A DNA stretch of 49,404 nucleotides from Actinomycetota bacterium (GCA_004366385.1 SIRU01000060.1:1-49404), one strand, 5' to 3'. Positions 7,594 to 15,045 are shown, numbered from the stretch's first letter. Made by a program: numbers and translations. The notes: generated from the sequence alone by a model not told the origin.

Positions 7594-8456
7594 GCCACGA
7601 GCCGCCAGAGCGCGTCCTGGCCGAGCGGCGTCTTCGTCGCGAGGCCCTCGGCGACGAGCTCGAGGAGCGCGGCCATGGTGTCGTCGTAGCGAGGCACCGG
7701 GTCCGGCCCGCCCGCGAGGAGCAGAGCGACCTCGGCGGTCGTGAGACCGTCCCGGAAGTGCTCGAGGAGTGGGAGCGGGCTCTCGGGCGGCGGCGCGGCG
7801 CGGAGCGCGGGGTCGAGGTTCGCGATCAGAACGTCGTACGCGAGCAGCGGTTGCCAGCCGCCGGCGACGAGCGCGCGGCCGTCGAGCTCGAACACGACGG
7901 ACGGCGCCGTGAAGCGCACGGGCCCGTCCGAGGTCGACGTCTTCCCCTGCGCCTCGGCGGGCGTGCCGGCGGCCGAGCGCGCCTCGGCCTTGTCGCGCTC
8001 GTACGACTCCACCACGTCGGGGTCGTCGAGCCGGTCGACGACGCCCTCGGCGCCGATCGGGCGCAGCGCGTCGCGCAGGCCGTCGTCGTCGTCCGCGAGC
8101 AGCTCGGTCGTGAAGAGCGCGAGCTGGAGCGCGCGCAGCACGCGCCACTCGCTCCCGGGCTCGTCGAGCCGCGCGGCGACGATCGCGCGGCACGCACGCC
8201 CGCTCGCGGACGCGCGCGCCTTCGGCACCAGCCCGAACGGCATCCCGTAGCGGTCGCGGAAGAACGCCTGCCCGGCGGCGCGGCGAGCTGCGTCGAACGC
8301 CGCCTGCGCGGCCGGGCTAACGTCGTCCCGCAGCCCGATCGTGACGAGGCGCCACTCGAGAGCGTCCGCGTACCGCCACTCGAGCACGCGCAGCGCGGGG
8401 TTCGCCGAGTAGGCCCACGGGCAGACGGGATCGGTGTAGAGCGTGGCCCGGATCAC
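7590..8456 (-). CDS. DsbA/FrnE-like thioredoxin-fold protein
   Basis: 288 residues. The N-terminus gives ATLYTDPVCPWAYSANP with a C-P-W-A active site: only one of the two DsbA cysteines is kept, as in many DsbA-like isomerases and 2-hydroxychromene-2-carboxylate isomerase relatives. A helical insertion follows, then a C-terminal segment SVVFELDGRALVAGGWQP matching the second thioredoxin half (cis-Pro region not exact). The last 80 residues (GLTTAEVALLLAGGPDPVPRYDD) look like an appended helical domain that is absent from short family members. No signal peptide, so cytoplasmic. GTG at 8456 overlaps the upstream stop by 4 bases. Confidence 0.75.
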   Translation of the reverse strand: MIRATLYTDPVCPWAYSANPALRVLEWRYADALEWRLVTIGLRDDVSPAAQAAFDAARRAAGQAFFRDRYGMPFGLVPKARASASGRACRAIVAARLDEPGSEWRVLRALQLALFTTELLADDDDGLRDALRPIGAEGVVDRLDDPDVVESYERDKAEARSAAGTPAEAQGKTSTSDGPVRFTAPSVVFELDGRALVAGGWQPLLAYDVLIANLDPALRAAPPPESPLPLLEHFRDGLTTAEVALLLAGGPDPVPRYDDTMAALLELVAEGLATKTPLGQDALWRLVA

Positions 8457-9019
8457 TCGGTCGATCGTACGCGCGCGGCGTACGCCTCCGGGAGATCCAC
8501 GCCGAAGCACTCGTGCAGGAGGCGAAGCTCGCGGTAATCCTTCTCCTCGAGCTCGTAGCCGTCGTGGACGAGCACCTGCACCTCGGGGGTGAGGCAGCGG
8601 ACGCGGCGACCGGCGACCGTCCCGCGACCGTCGAAGCCCGTAGCCGGGTACACCCACTCGCTGCCCTCGTCCGTGACGTAGACGCCCCCGCCGCGCTCGT
8701 CGTCGAAGCGGACCGGATGCACGTCGACCTGCCGGCCGTCCTCGGTCACGGCGACGAAGCTCTTCGGCGCGCCGCCGGCGACGACCTCGTAGCCCGCGTC
8801 CTCGAGCACGAGCACGATCCCCTGCGCGTCGGCGAGGCGCGCGACGAGATCGAGGTCGTCGTGCTCGCGTGTCTGCTCCTCGAGCAGCGCGTCCACGCCC
8901 CAGCCGCCGTCGACCCAGACCTCGACGCCGGCCGCCTCGAAGAGATCGAGTAGACGGACGACCTCGTCCGCCTCCATCGGCGCGCTCGGCACGCGCCCGC
9001 GGTACGCGCGCTCGGCCAT
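8453..9019 (-). CDS. Small nucleotidyltransferase (aminoglycoside/lincosamide adenylyltransferase-like)
   Basis: 188 residues. Motif WVDGGWGVDALL followed by QTREHDDLDLV carries the paired acidic residues of the nucleotidyltransferase fold, in the arrangement seen in ANT(2'') and LinA/LinB-like enzymes, and VDVHPVRF supplies the third acidic strand. Such proteins can adenylylate antibiotics, but most genomic homologues have no shown substrate, so resistance should not be assumed. First gene of a tightly coupled run with the DsbA-like, GNAT and TOPRIM genes. The ATG at 9019 has CATACT 6 bases upstream, a likely leaderless start; another ATG 42 bases inside is a weaker alternative. Confidence 0.8.
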   Translation of the reverse strand: MAERAYRGRVPSAPMEADEVVRLLDLFEAAGVEVWVDGGWGVDALLEEQTREHDDLDLVARLADAQGIVLVLEDAGYEVVAGGAPKSFVAVTEDGRQVDVHPVRFDDERGGGVYVTDEGSEWVYPATGFDGRGTVAGRRVRCLTPEVQVLVHDGYELEEKDYRELRLLHECFGVDLPEAYAARVRSTE

Positions 9020-9167
9020 GCGGCGAGTATGCCCTGCTACCCTCCCCCAGCCCGGCCGCGCTAGGTGGGGAGTCAGCGGTTCCCTGAACCCGAAATCCGC
9101 TCCATGCGGGGCCGAACGCCGTCCGAGGGACGGTTCGTCGGGATTGGGTCTGCGAACGAGGTGTTGA

Positions 9168-9266
9168 CAGGTCGGGTTCCGCGCACTGGGAGCGTCCGAA
9201 CCGCGTCAGGTCCGGAAGGAAGCAGCGCTAAGGACTCCCTCCCAGGTGCCGCGGCTCCGCCCGATC
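9168..9266 (+). ncRNA. ffs: Signal recognition particle RNA, small bacterial type
   Basis: The conserved SRP domain IV is unmistakable: GTCAGGTCCGGAAGGAAGCA followed by GCGCTAAGG, flanked by GGGAGCGTCC on one side and GGACTCCC on the other. The arms extend outward through CGCACTGGG and CCCAGGTGCCG to about 9168 and 9266, giving an RNA near 97-100 bases. The RNA binds Ffh. In many bacteria ffs directly precedes dnaX; here dnaX starts about 4.1 kb downstream. Exact ends are estimated from pairing. Confidence 0.93.
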
Positions 9267-9468
9267 CGAGCCGAGAACGTGGATACCTCCGGTGAGACCG
9301 ATCTCGAAGGCGGAGCGTGCGGCCGGGCTTCTCCTTGTGCTCGCTCTTCACGCACTGAGCGCTCTTTTTCGAGCATGGCCTGTCTTCACTTTCGACGCCC
9401 GGTGTGCTTGAATCCCGCGCTCCGAATGCCGTCGGAATCCGGGGCCAGCCCGGAAACAGGGGGAACTC

Positions 9469-9618
9469 ATGGTCGCCACCGCGCGTGCGCATGCACGGTC
9501 CGCCAAGCTGTTGATTGCCGCGCTCGTCGTCGCGGTGCCGGTCCTGGCCCTCGCGAGTGCGGCGCCGCAGATCGAGAACTTCCGCAATCAGATCAACCAG
9601 GCGGGAGGGGGCGGGTGA
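9469..9618 (+). CDS. 49-residue secreted or membrane peptide, function unknown
   Basis: Short ORF with a good Shine-Dalgarno (CAGGGGGAACTC) before the ATG. The product has a classic signal sequence (basic start, AKLLIAALVVAVPVLALASA) and a mature tail of roughly 18 residues, APQIENFRNQINQAGGGG. Its stop codon overlaps the GTG of the next gene by 4 bases (GTGA), so the two are made together. I do not recognise it. It could be a secreted peptide or a leader peptide controlling the next gene. It lies in the accessory island between ffs and dnaX. Confidence 0.6.
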   Translation: MVATARAHARSAKLLIAALVVAVPVLALASAAPQIENFRNQINQAGGGG

Positions 9619-9902
9619 ACGTGAAGGTTTCAGAGCTGCGGGCCATGTCAGACTTGCTCTTCACGTATCTCGAAGACTCGGGGCGTAAGGAGTTCGATGT
9701 GCCCGAAGACTACTACTGGGAGATCTCGAAGGAAGAAGTCTACGATCCCTACAAGCAGCCGAAGGATCTGACGATGGGGCAACTGAGCGATGACTGGAGT
9801 CGGCTGGAGGCGATCTTGAAGGAAGAGAGTCCGCCGATCGGATATGCGCTTGTGTGGCTCTCGGCCATTCTCCGAAACATCGGGGAGAAGGCCGTCTACT
9901 GA
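9615..9902 (+). CDS. 95-residue conserved-looking cytoplasmic protein, function unknown
   Basis: Begins with GTG overlapping the stop of the peptide gene. The product (VNVKVSELRAMSDLLFTYLE start) is acidic and aromatic: DVPEDYYWEISKEEVYDPYK, then LSDDWSRLEAILKEE and YALVWLSAILRNIGEKAVY. No signal peptide or metal motif. It resembles an orphan family that I have seen scattered in unrelated bacteria (start of the kind KxSxL, then DYYW and QLSDDW motifs), but I know no function. Codons are visibly richer in A and T than in neighbours, suggesting transfer. An immunity- or antitoxin-like partner role for the upstream peptide is only a hypothesis. Confidence 0.7.
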   Translation: MNVKVSELRAMSDLLFTYLEDSGRKEFDVPEDYYWEISKEEVYDPYKQPKDLTMGQLSDDWSRLEAILKEESPPIGYALVWLSAILRNIGEKAVY

Positions 9903-9929
9903 TCGGTCAGGCCGCCCTGCTTCCCGCGT

Positions 9930-10277
9930 GCGGTCCTGTCGGCTCGTGGGCAGGCGATCAGTGGTGGCTTTGCGTATGCGATCCTGGCCTGCGCATCGCG
10001 GATGAGGCTGTCGAGGACGTCGAGGATGCGCTGGCGCTCGCCCTGGGGTAGCTCATCGAGCGGCGGCCTACCGCGTCTTCGAGATGAAGGCCTTGGCGTA
10101 CGCGATCCCGGCCTCAGCGTCGTGGATGAAGCCTATGCGCTCCCGTTCCTCGAGGCCCTCCCGGCGACGAGCGAGTTGACGAGCCGGATGACGGCGCGTC
10201 GGTCCTTCTCGGGCAGGGAGAGGACCTGCTGGAACTTCTTCCAGAGGCGACGGAAACCGGGGATGCTTCTATAAGCG
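9930..10277 (-). pseudogene. Relics of an HTH (XRE-type) regulator C-terminus
   Basis: No intact gene lies here, but the minus strand contains protein-like pieces in different frames. Next to the IS110 end: FRRLWKKFQQVLSLPEKDR continuing RAVIRLVNSLVAG, which matches the C-terminal end common in XRE-family regulators. Further on: a piece ending DAEAGIAYAKAF, then LDELPQGERQRILDVLDSLI followed by DAQARIAYAK. The second and third are related, so the region seems to hold tandem, decayed copies. The helix-turn-helix part is missing, probably removed when the IS110 element arrived. Confidence 0.55.
9967..10131. repeat. Imperfect direct repeat inside the regulator relics
   Basis: Positions 9967-10009 and 10088-10131 are alike over about 40 bases; a shared block reads GCGATCC-n-GGCCT, then TCG-n-GGATGA-n-GC. 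Period is about 121 bases. The repeat encodes the two DAxAxIAYAK pieces on the minus strand, so it is a decayed gene duplication and not a regulatory array. Confidence 0.6.
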
Positions 10278-11072
10278 TCAAGTCTTCCGCATCGCCTCCA
10301 GCTGCCGGAAGAGCGAGCGGGCGAGGTAGCGCTTGAGACAGCGGACGGCCTCGCGTTCGCTCTTTCCCTCGGCTACCCGGCGCGCGATGTAGCGCTTCGT
10401 CTCGGGGTCGATTCGACGCAGCCCGACGACGATCGTGTGCAAGGCCCGGTTCAGGCGCCGATCGCCGCCGCGGTCGAGCCGGTGACGGACGATCTTGCCC
10501 GAGCTCGCGGGGATGGGAGCGACTCCGCCCAGGCGGGCGAAGGCCGCCTCCGAGCGCAGCCGCCCCGGCTGCGACCAGCTGACGAGGAGCACCGCCGCCG
10601 AGATGGGGCCGACACCGCGGCGGGCGAGGAGCCGCGGGGCGAGCGAGCGCACCCGTAGCTCGAGCTCGGCCTCGAGCTCGTCGGCCTCCTCGCGCAGGGC
10701 GAGCACCCGCCGGGCGAGCGAGCGCAGGGCAAGTGCGAGTGCTGCCCGCTCACGATCGCGACCTCGGCGCAGACGGGCGCAGGCCTGCAGGCGGGCGGTC
10801 GGCGGCAGCCCTTCGAGCCGCTCCCTGAGCTCAGGCGGGGCGCTCACGATGAGCGCCCGCAGCTCGTTGCGCGCCGCCGTCTGCGCGACGACCGCGCCCT
10901 CGCGGGCGACAAGGAGCGCCCGCAACGCCTGTGTCTCAGCACCGAGCCGGGGAAGCGCTGCCCGCCCAGCGAGCACCTGCCGGGCGGCGCGCTCGGCGTC
11001 GAGGGCGTCCGACTTGAGCCGCCCGCGACGGCCCTCGCGCCGAGGCCGCTCGACCTCGAGCTGGGGTTGGGG
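10278..11072 (-). pseudogene. IS110-family transposase, N-terminally truncated
   Basis: About 260 residues of an IS110 transposase. Present: the coiled middle (LEVERPRREGRRGRLKSDAL onward) and the C-terminal transposase_20 domain with ARRGVGPISAAVLLVSW, the conserved Ser region (PIPASSGKIVRHRLDRGGDR) and NRALHTIVVGLRRI, ending SLFRQLEAMRKT. Absent: the N-terminal RuvC-like DEDD domain. The break falls just before LEVERP, where the IS3 element's left terminal repeat begins. It is similar but clearly not identical to the copy at 12359-13073 over the shared stretch. Without the DEDD domain it cannot be active. Confidence 0.85.
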
Positions 11073-11096
11073 TTGACCCGATCTCGTTGACACCTT
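11073..11096 (+). repeat. Left terminal inverted repeat of the IS3 element
   Basis: TTGACCCG followed after four bases by CGTTGACAC, matching the reverse complement of 12336-12358 with mismatches only in the four-base middle and one extra base near the inner end. It is followed at 11101-11114 by a CTTAC/GTAAG mini-hairpin before orfA. Confidence 0.85.
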
Positions 11097-11134
11097 GACG
11101 CTTACGGGCGTAAGCCCGGAAAGGAGTGTCGAAG

Positions 11135-11431
11135 GTGCCACGAACGCATCCCCCGTATCCGCCGGAGTTCAAGGAGCAGGCCGTCCGCCTGGTGGCAGTG
11201 AAGGAGGAGCCACTGGCCCAGATCGCACGCGATCTCGGCGTCTCGGCCTGGACACTGCGCGGCTGGGTCAAGCAGGCAGAGATCGACGCCGGCGAGCGCG
11301 AGGGCCTCACCAGCGAGGAGCGCGTCGAGCTACGAGAGCTGCGAAAGCGGGTGCGCGTGCTCGAGGAAGAGCGCGAGATCCTGAAGAAGGCAGCGACTTT
11401 CTTCGCGCGGGAGACCGATCGCCGGCCATGA
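11135..11431 (+). CDS. IS3-family transposase OrfA (HTH protein)
   Basis: 98 residues. DNA-binding subunit with an HTH_28/transposase_8 domain ([13 protein letters not shown], then [18 protein letters not shown]) and a leucine-zipper-like coiled coil ([20 protein letters not shown]) typical of OrfA. The GTG at 11135 is preferred because AAGGAG sits 8 bases upstream; a GTG 9 bases earlier is the alternative. Its stop overlaps the orfB ATG (ATGA). orfB lies in the -1 frame relative to orfA, so a programmed -1 frameshift fusion is also possible, but I see no obvious A6G-type slippery run. Confidence 0.88.
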   Translation: MPRTHPPYPPEFKEQAVRLVAVKEEPLAQIARDLGVSAWTLRGWVKQAEIDAGEREGLTSEERVELRELRKRVRVLEEEREILKKAATFFARETDRRP

Positions 11432-12330
11432 GCTTCCGGCTGATCGAGGCGGAGAAGGCAGAGCATCGAGTCTCCCGGCTCTGCAGTGTGCTCGGCGTGA
11501 CCAGGCAGGGTTACTACGCCTGGAGGCGCCGGCCGCCTTCTGCTCGCAGGCGGCGCGACGGCGAGCTCGAGCGGCTCGTACGTGCTGCGTTCATCGACTC
11601 GCACGAGACCTATGGCGCTCCCCGTCTGCACGCCGAGCTCCGAGCTCAAGGCGTGCGTGTCTCGAAGAAGCGCATCGCGCGGCTTATGCGCGAGTGCTCG
11701 CTGCAGGGCGTGTCGCGGCGTGGAAGGCGTCGCCGCGTGCAGCCGCTGAGCGGTCCCGGTTCGCCGCCTGCGCCCGACCTCGTCCGTCGGCGCTTCATCG
11801 CGCAACGCCCGGACGAGCTCTGGCTCGCCGACATCACGCATGTGCCCACCTGGGAGGGCTGGCTCTTCCTGAGCGTGGTGATGGACGTCTGCACGCGCCG
11901 GATCGTCGGCTGGTCGATGCGCGACGACCTCAAGGCCGAGCTCGTCGTCGACGCACTCGGGATGGCCATCACCCGACGTCGCCCGAACGGCCAGGTCATC
12001 CACCACTCCGATCGCGGCTCGCAGTACGCCTCGCTCCTCTTCGGCCGCACCCTGCGCGACTCCGGCCTGCTCGCGAGCATGGGCTCGCGCGGAGACCCGT
12101 TCGACAACGCTATGTGCGAGAGCGTCGTCTCGACGCTCAAGGAGGAGCTGCTGAAGCGCCGCTCCTGGAAGACCCGTGACGAGGCTCGCCTCGCTGTCTT
12201 CACCTACATCGAGACCTTCTACAACCCGAGGAGGCGCCATTCAGCGCTCGGCTACGTGTCGCCGGACGAGTACGAGAGAATGATCAGGAAGAGCAAGAGC
12301 AACGACCCGCAAATCGCAACCACGTGTTAG
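11428..12330 (+). CDS. IS3-family transposase OrfB (DDE integrase domain)
   Basis: 300 residues. HTH_21 region near the start ([20 protein letters not shown]) and an rve integrase core with all three catalytic acids: Asp in WLADITHV, Asp in [12 protein letters not shown], and Glu in [16 protein letters not shown], ending with the family C-terminus [16 protein letters not shown]. Length is standard for IS3 group OrfB. The ATG overlaps the orfA stop, giving coupling or re-initiation. The intact triad suggests a working enzyme. Confidence 0.93.
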   Translation: MSFRLIEAEKAEHRVSRLCSVLGVTRQGYYAWRRRPPSARRRRDGELERLVRAAFIDSHETYGAPRLHAELRAQGVRVSKKRIARLMRECSLQGVSRRGRRRRVQPLSGPGSPPAPDLVRRRFIAQRPDELWLADITHVPTWEGWLFLSVVMDVCTRRIVGWSMRDDLKAELVVDALGMAITRRRPNGQVIHHSDRGSQYASLLFGRTLRDSGLLASMGSRGDPFDNAMCESVVSTLKEELLKRRSWKTRDEARLAVFTYIETFYNPRRRHSALGYVSPDEYERMIRKSKSNDPQIATTC

Positions 12331-12335
12331 TCGAG

Positions 12336-12358
12336 AAGTGTCAACGGAAACGGGTCAA
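12336..12358 (-). repeat. Right terminal inverted repeat of the IS3 element
   Basis: Read on the minus strand it begins TTGACCCG and continues with CGTTGACAC, mirroring the left end. It lies 5 bases after the orfB stop codon. Confidence 0.85.
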
Positions 12359-13073
12359 GCCCAGGCCGACTCCGCGCCGGGCCAGTAGCTGGGGCGCGAT
12401 CGTCTGCACGCGCCGGGTGAGCTCGGCTTCGAGCTGGTCGGCCTCGACGCGCAGCAGCTCGATCCGGCGGGCGAGCGAGGCAAGCGCGAGGGAGAGCGCC
12501 GCCCGCTCGGGGTCGTGGCCGCCACGCAGACGAGCGCAGGCGGCGACAAGCGACCGCTGGGAGAGTCCTTGCATTCGCTCCCTGAGCTCGGGTGGGCAGG
12601 TGACAAGGAGCGCCCGCAGCTGGTTGAGCGCGGCGGTGCGCTCGTCGACCGCGCTCTCACGAGCAACGAGCAGGGCGCGCAGCGCCTGCGTGCGGGCGTG
12701 CAGCCGCGGAGTGGCGCCCGCGGACCCAGCAAGAAGCTGGCGGGCGGCCCGCTCGGCATCGAGCAGGTCGGACTTGAGCCGCCCCTGCCTGCCCTCGCGC
12801 CGGGGACGCTCGACCTCGAGCACGCGCTCCCCGCGCGCGTCGAGGAAACGAGCCAAGCCGGCGCCGTACGAGCCCCATCCCCTCCAGCGCCCAGGCGCGA
12901 CGACCTGGCGACTGCCGGCGAACGAGGCGTAACGCACGGCGGTAGCCGCGACGGTCGGCCGCGATCGTCACTGAACGACACGTCCGCTGCGTTCGCGTCT
13001 CGATCACGGCGAGCGCATGGCTGTCGGCATGCGTGTCGACCCCGATGACGAAGTCGACCTCGTCTGCAAGCAT
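12359..13073 (-). pseudogene. IS110-family transposase, frameshifted and C-terminally truncated
   Basis: Starts at ATG 13073 with a good ribosome site (GGAGGTGG). The N-terminal DEDD domain begins DEVDFVIGVDTHADSHALAV and runs to RRAWALEG. The reading then shifts frame: EGMG-SYGAG would be restored by removing one G from the G-run at 12873-12876 (read on the minus strand). The second frame continues SYGAGLARFLDARGERVLEV to ARRGVG, where the IS3 right end cuts it. The C-terminal catalytic Ser domain is missing. Two independent defects make it inactive. It overlaps in content with the copy at 10278-11072, so the two are separate IS110 copies and not halves of one gene. Confidence 0.85.
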
Positions 13074-13407
13074 GCAACCACCTCCAGGCTGATGGGGGTT
13101 CGGCGGTGCCGACCGCGACCAAACGAGCCGCGGCAAGACTGGGAATAGTCACGCCTGCTACGGCGGACGGGCTTCTGATCAAGCCGGCGGACTGTCCGGC
13201 CGGCACCGCCCGCTCGCCCGGACACATCCCCAGGAAAGACACTCGCTTGGAGGTCGGTCAGGTCTCGAGTCACAGACGAGCGGATCGGCGCCAGCCTCAC
13301 CAACGATCAGGACGGCGCTCCCACTCTCCCAGTCAGGTCTTGATCTGTGCGCGCGCGTCACCTCACCGCGCGAGCCTGTCCGTTGCCGCACGCTCTAAGA
13401 TCGCGGG
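13074..13407. other. Non-coding stretch between the IS110 relic and dnaX
   Basis: No convincing coding frame. The part next to the transposase start (about 13074-13260) probably is the non-coding end of the IS110 element. It holds short inverted repeats: GACT/AGTC near 13137-13150, GGCTT/AAGCC near 13168-13185, and GCCGG..GGAC with GTCC..CCGGC near 13183-13205. IS110-type elements carry a guide (bridge) RNA in such an end. The right part leads into the dnaX promoter; the true island edge is not visible. Confidence 0.4.
13396..13401 (+). promoter_or_regulatory. -10 hexamer of a leaderless dnaX promoter
   Basis: TAAGAT ends 6 bases before the dnaX GTG at 13408. With transcription starting about 6-7 bases after the hexamer, the mRNA would begin at the start codon; no Shine-Dalgarno is present. 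A -35 box is not obvious. Confidence 0.55.
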
Positions 13408-15045
13408 GTGAGCGCGCTATACCGCAAGTACCGGCCCCAGGGCTTCGACGAGGTCGTGGGGCAGGAGGCGGTCGTGCGGACGCTCTCGAACGCGATCGAG
13501 CACGACCAGGTGCGGCAGGCGTACCTCTTCGCCGGGCCGCGCGGCACGGGCAAGACGTCGATGGCACGGATCCTCGCGAAGGCGCTCAACTGCGCCGGGA
13601 CCGGCGGTCCCACGCCGAGCCCGGACACGACCTGCCACGTCTGCGTCGCGATCGCGAACGGCACCTCGCTCGACGTGGTCGAGATGGACGCGGCCTCGCA
13701 ACGCGGGATCGACGACATCCGCGAGATCCGCGAGCGGGTCGTGCTCCAGCCGGTCGAGGGGCGCTTCAAGGTCTACATCCTCGACGAGGCGCACCAGCTC
13801 ACGGACGCCGCGTGGAACGCGCTTCTGAAGCTGATCGAGGAGCCTCCGCCACACCTCCTCTTCGTGTTCTGCACGACCGACCTCGGGAAGGTGATCCCCA
13901 CCGTGCGCTCGCGCTGCCAGACGTTCGTGTTCCAGCGGCCGCGGCTCGCCGAGCTCGTTACGCTGCTGCGGCGCGTGGCCGACGGCGAGGGCATCCAGGC
14001 GCAGGACTCGGCGCTCTCGCTCATCGCGAGAAGCGCGCGCGGGTCCTTCCGCGACGCGGTCTCGACGCTCGACCAGCTCGCGGCGGCCACGAACAACTCG
14101 GTCGACGCGCAGGCCGTCCTCCAGCTCGTCGGCGCCGTGGACGAGGAGTCGTTGCTCCGGCTCTGCGACATGGTCGTCGACCGCGACACCGCGGGCGCGC
14201 TCGTCTTCATCGAGGAGCTCGCGGAGCAGGGCCAGGATCTCGGGCGGCTCGTGACCGACCTGCTCGAGCACCTCCGCCATCTCCTGCTCGTCCAGCACAT
14301 GGGCCACGTGCCCGAGTCGCTGCCCGTGACCGAGGAGACGAAGGACGCCCTTCGCCAGCAGGCGAACCAGCTGCCGGAGCCGACCGTGCTGCGGCTGATC
14401 GACCTGCTCGCGGTCGCGGTCGAGGACATGCGCCAGGGCGGCGATCCACGGCTGCCGCTCGAGCTCGCGCTCGTCAAGGTGACGCGCCCGCACGCGGACC
14501 TCTCGCGCGAGTCCCTCGCACACCGGGTCGAGCTGCTCGAGACCCGCGCGCACGCGCTCGGACCGCACGTGCCGGCGGCGAAGCCTGAGCCGGCCGGCGA
14601 CGGAGGCGCCACCCTCGTCGCGACGGCGCCCGCACCGGAATCGCCTGCCCCCGACCCGCCGCCGCCGTCGTCGCCGCTCGCGCTCGAACAGGTTTCGGAA
14701 GCGTGGCAGCGGACGATCGTAGAGGCAGTGCGCGATCGCTCCATCTCCGTCGCGAGCCTGCTCACCGAGGCGAAGCCGATCGGGCTCTCGGAGGACACGC
14801 TGACGGTGGAGTTCCCACCCGGGAACGACTTTCACCGCAAGCAGCTCGACGAGCCGAAGAACATCGGGTTGCTGCGGGACGCGCTCTACGAGGTGACGGG
14901 GCGAAAGCTCAGCGTGGTGCTCGAGGCCGGCCATGCGGCCGAGCGCGCGACGGACGAGGAGGAGGACGAGCCGCAGTCCGAGGAGGACTGGATCGAGTCG
15001 CTCAAGCAGACCTTCGACGCGAAAGAGGTGGAACCGGACGAATGA
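13408..15045 (+). CDS. dnaX: DNA polymerase III subunit gamma/tau
   Basis: Clamp-loader ATPase of the replicase. 545 residues. AAA+ N-terminus starts SALYRKYRPQGFDEVVGQEA, Walker A GPRGTGKTS (Lys49), a cysteine cluster NC...TTCHVC that keeps three of the usual four zinc ligands, Walker B VYILDEAHQL, then sensor 1 FVFCTTDLGKVIPTVRSRCQ. Domain III spans about residues 220-370. A Pro/Ala-rich linker (PAPESPAPDPPPPSSPL) leads to a tau-like C-terminal domain from about residue 430. I saw no A-rich slippery run for a programmed frameshift. GTG start fits the -10 box 6 bases upstream. First gene of dnaX-ybaB-recR. Confidence 0.95.
   Translation: MSALYRKYRPQGFDEVVGQEAVVRTLSNAIEHDQVRQAYLFAGPRGTGKTSMARILAKALNCAGTGGPTPSPDTTCHVCVAIANGTSLDVVEMDAASQRGIDDIREIRERVVLQPVEGRFKVYILDEAHQLTDAAWNALLKLIEEPPPHLLFVFCTTDLGKVIPTVRSRCQTFVFQRPRLAELVTLLRRVADGEGIQAQDSALSLIARSARGSFRDAVSTLDQLAAATNNSVDAQAVLQLVGAVDEESLLRLCDMVVDRDTAGALVFIEELAEQGQDLGRLVTDLLEHLRHLLLVQHMGHVPESLPVTEETKDALRQQANQLPEPTVLRLIDLLAVAVEDMRQGGDPRLPLELALVKVTRPHADLSRESLAHRVELLETRAHALGPHVPAAKPEPAGDGGATLVATAPAPESPAPDPPPPSSPLALEQVSEAWQRTIVEAVRDRSISVASLLTEAKPIGLSEDTLTVEFPPGNDFHRKQLDEPKNIGLLRDALYEVTGRKLSVVLEAGHAAERATDEEEDEPQSEEDWIESLKQTFDAKEVEPDE

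Larger units (their letters stand above)
11073..12358 (+). mobile_element. IS3-family insertion sequence, apparently intact
   Basis: 1286 bp bounded by inverted terminal repeats beginning TTGACCCG, then four variable bases, then CGTTGACAC (left 11073-11096, right 12336-12358). It carries the orfA/orfB pair of an IS3 element with a DDE transposase. Flanks are GGG on the left and GCC on the right, so no 3- or 4-bp target duplication is visible. Both genes are open, so the element looks potentially active. Confidence 0.9.

Noticed and set aside
8453-9019. Antibiotic-resistance gene
   Set aside because: Only the nucleotidyltransferase fold is visible; many chromosomal homologues have no resistance role, so no such claim is made.
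9161-9170. TTGACA at 9164-9169 as a -35 box for ffs
   Set aside because: It falls at the beginning of the mature SRP RNA, too close to be its own -35 element.
10278-13073. One IS110 gene simply interrupted by the IS3 element
   Set aside because: Both flanking pieces contain the same middle segment with many differences, so they are two separate copies.
13408-15045. Programmed frameshift in dnaX
   Set aside because: No run of As or other slippery heptamer with a following stem was seen in the expected middle part.
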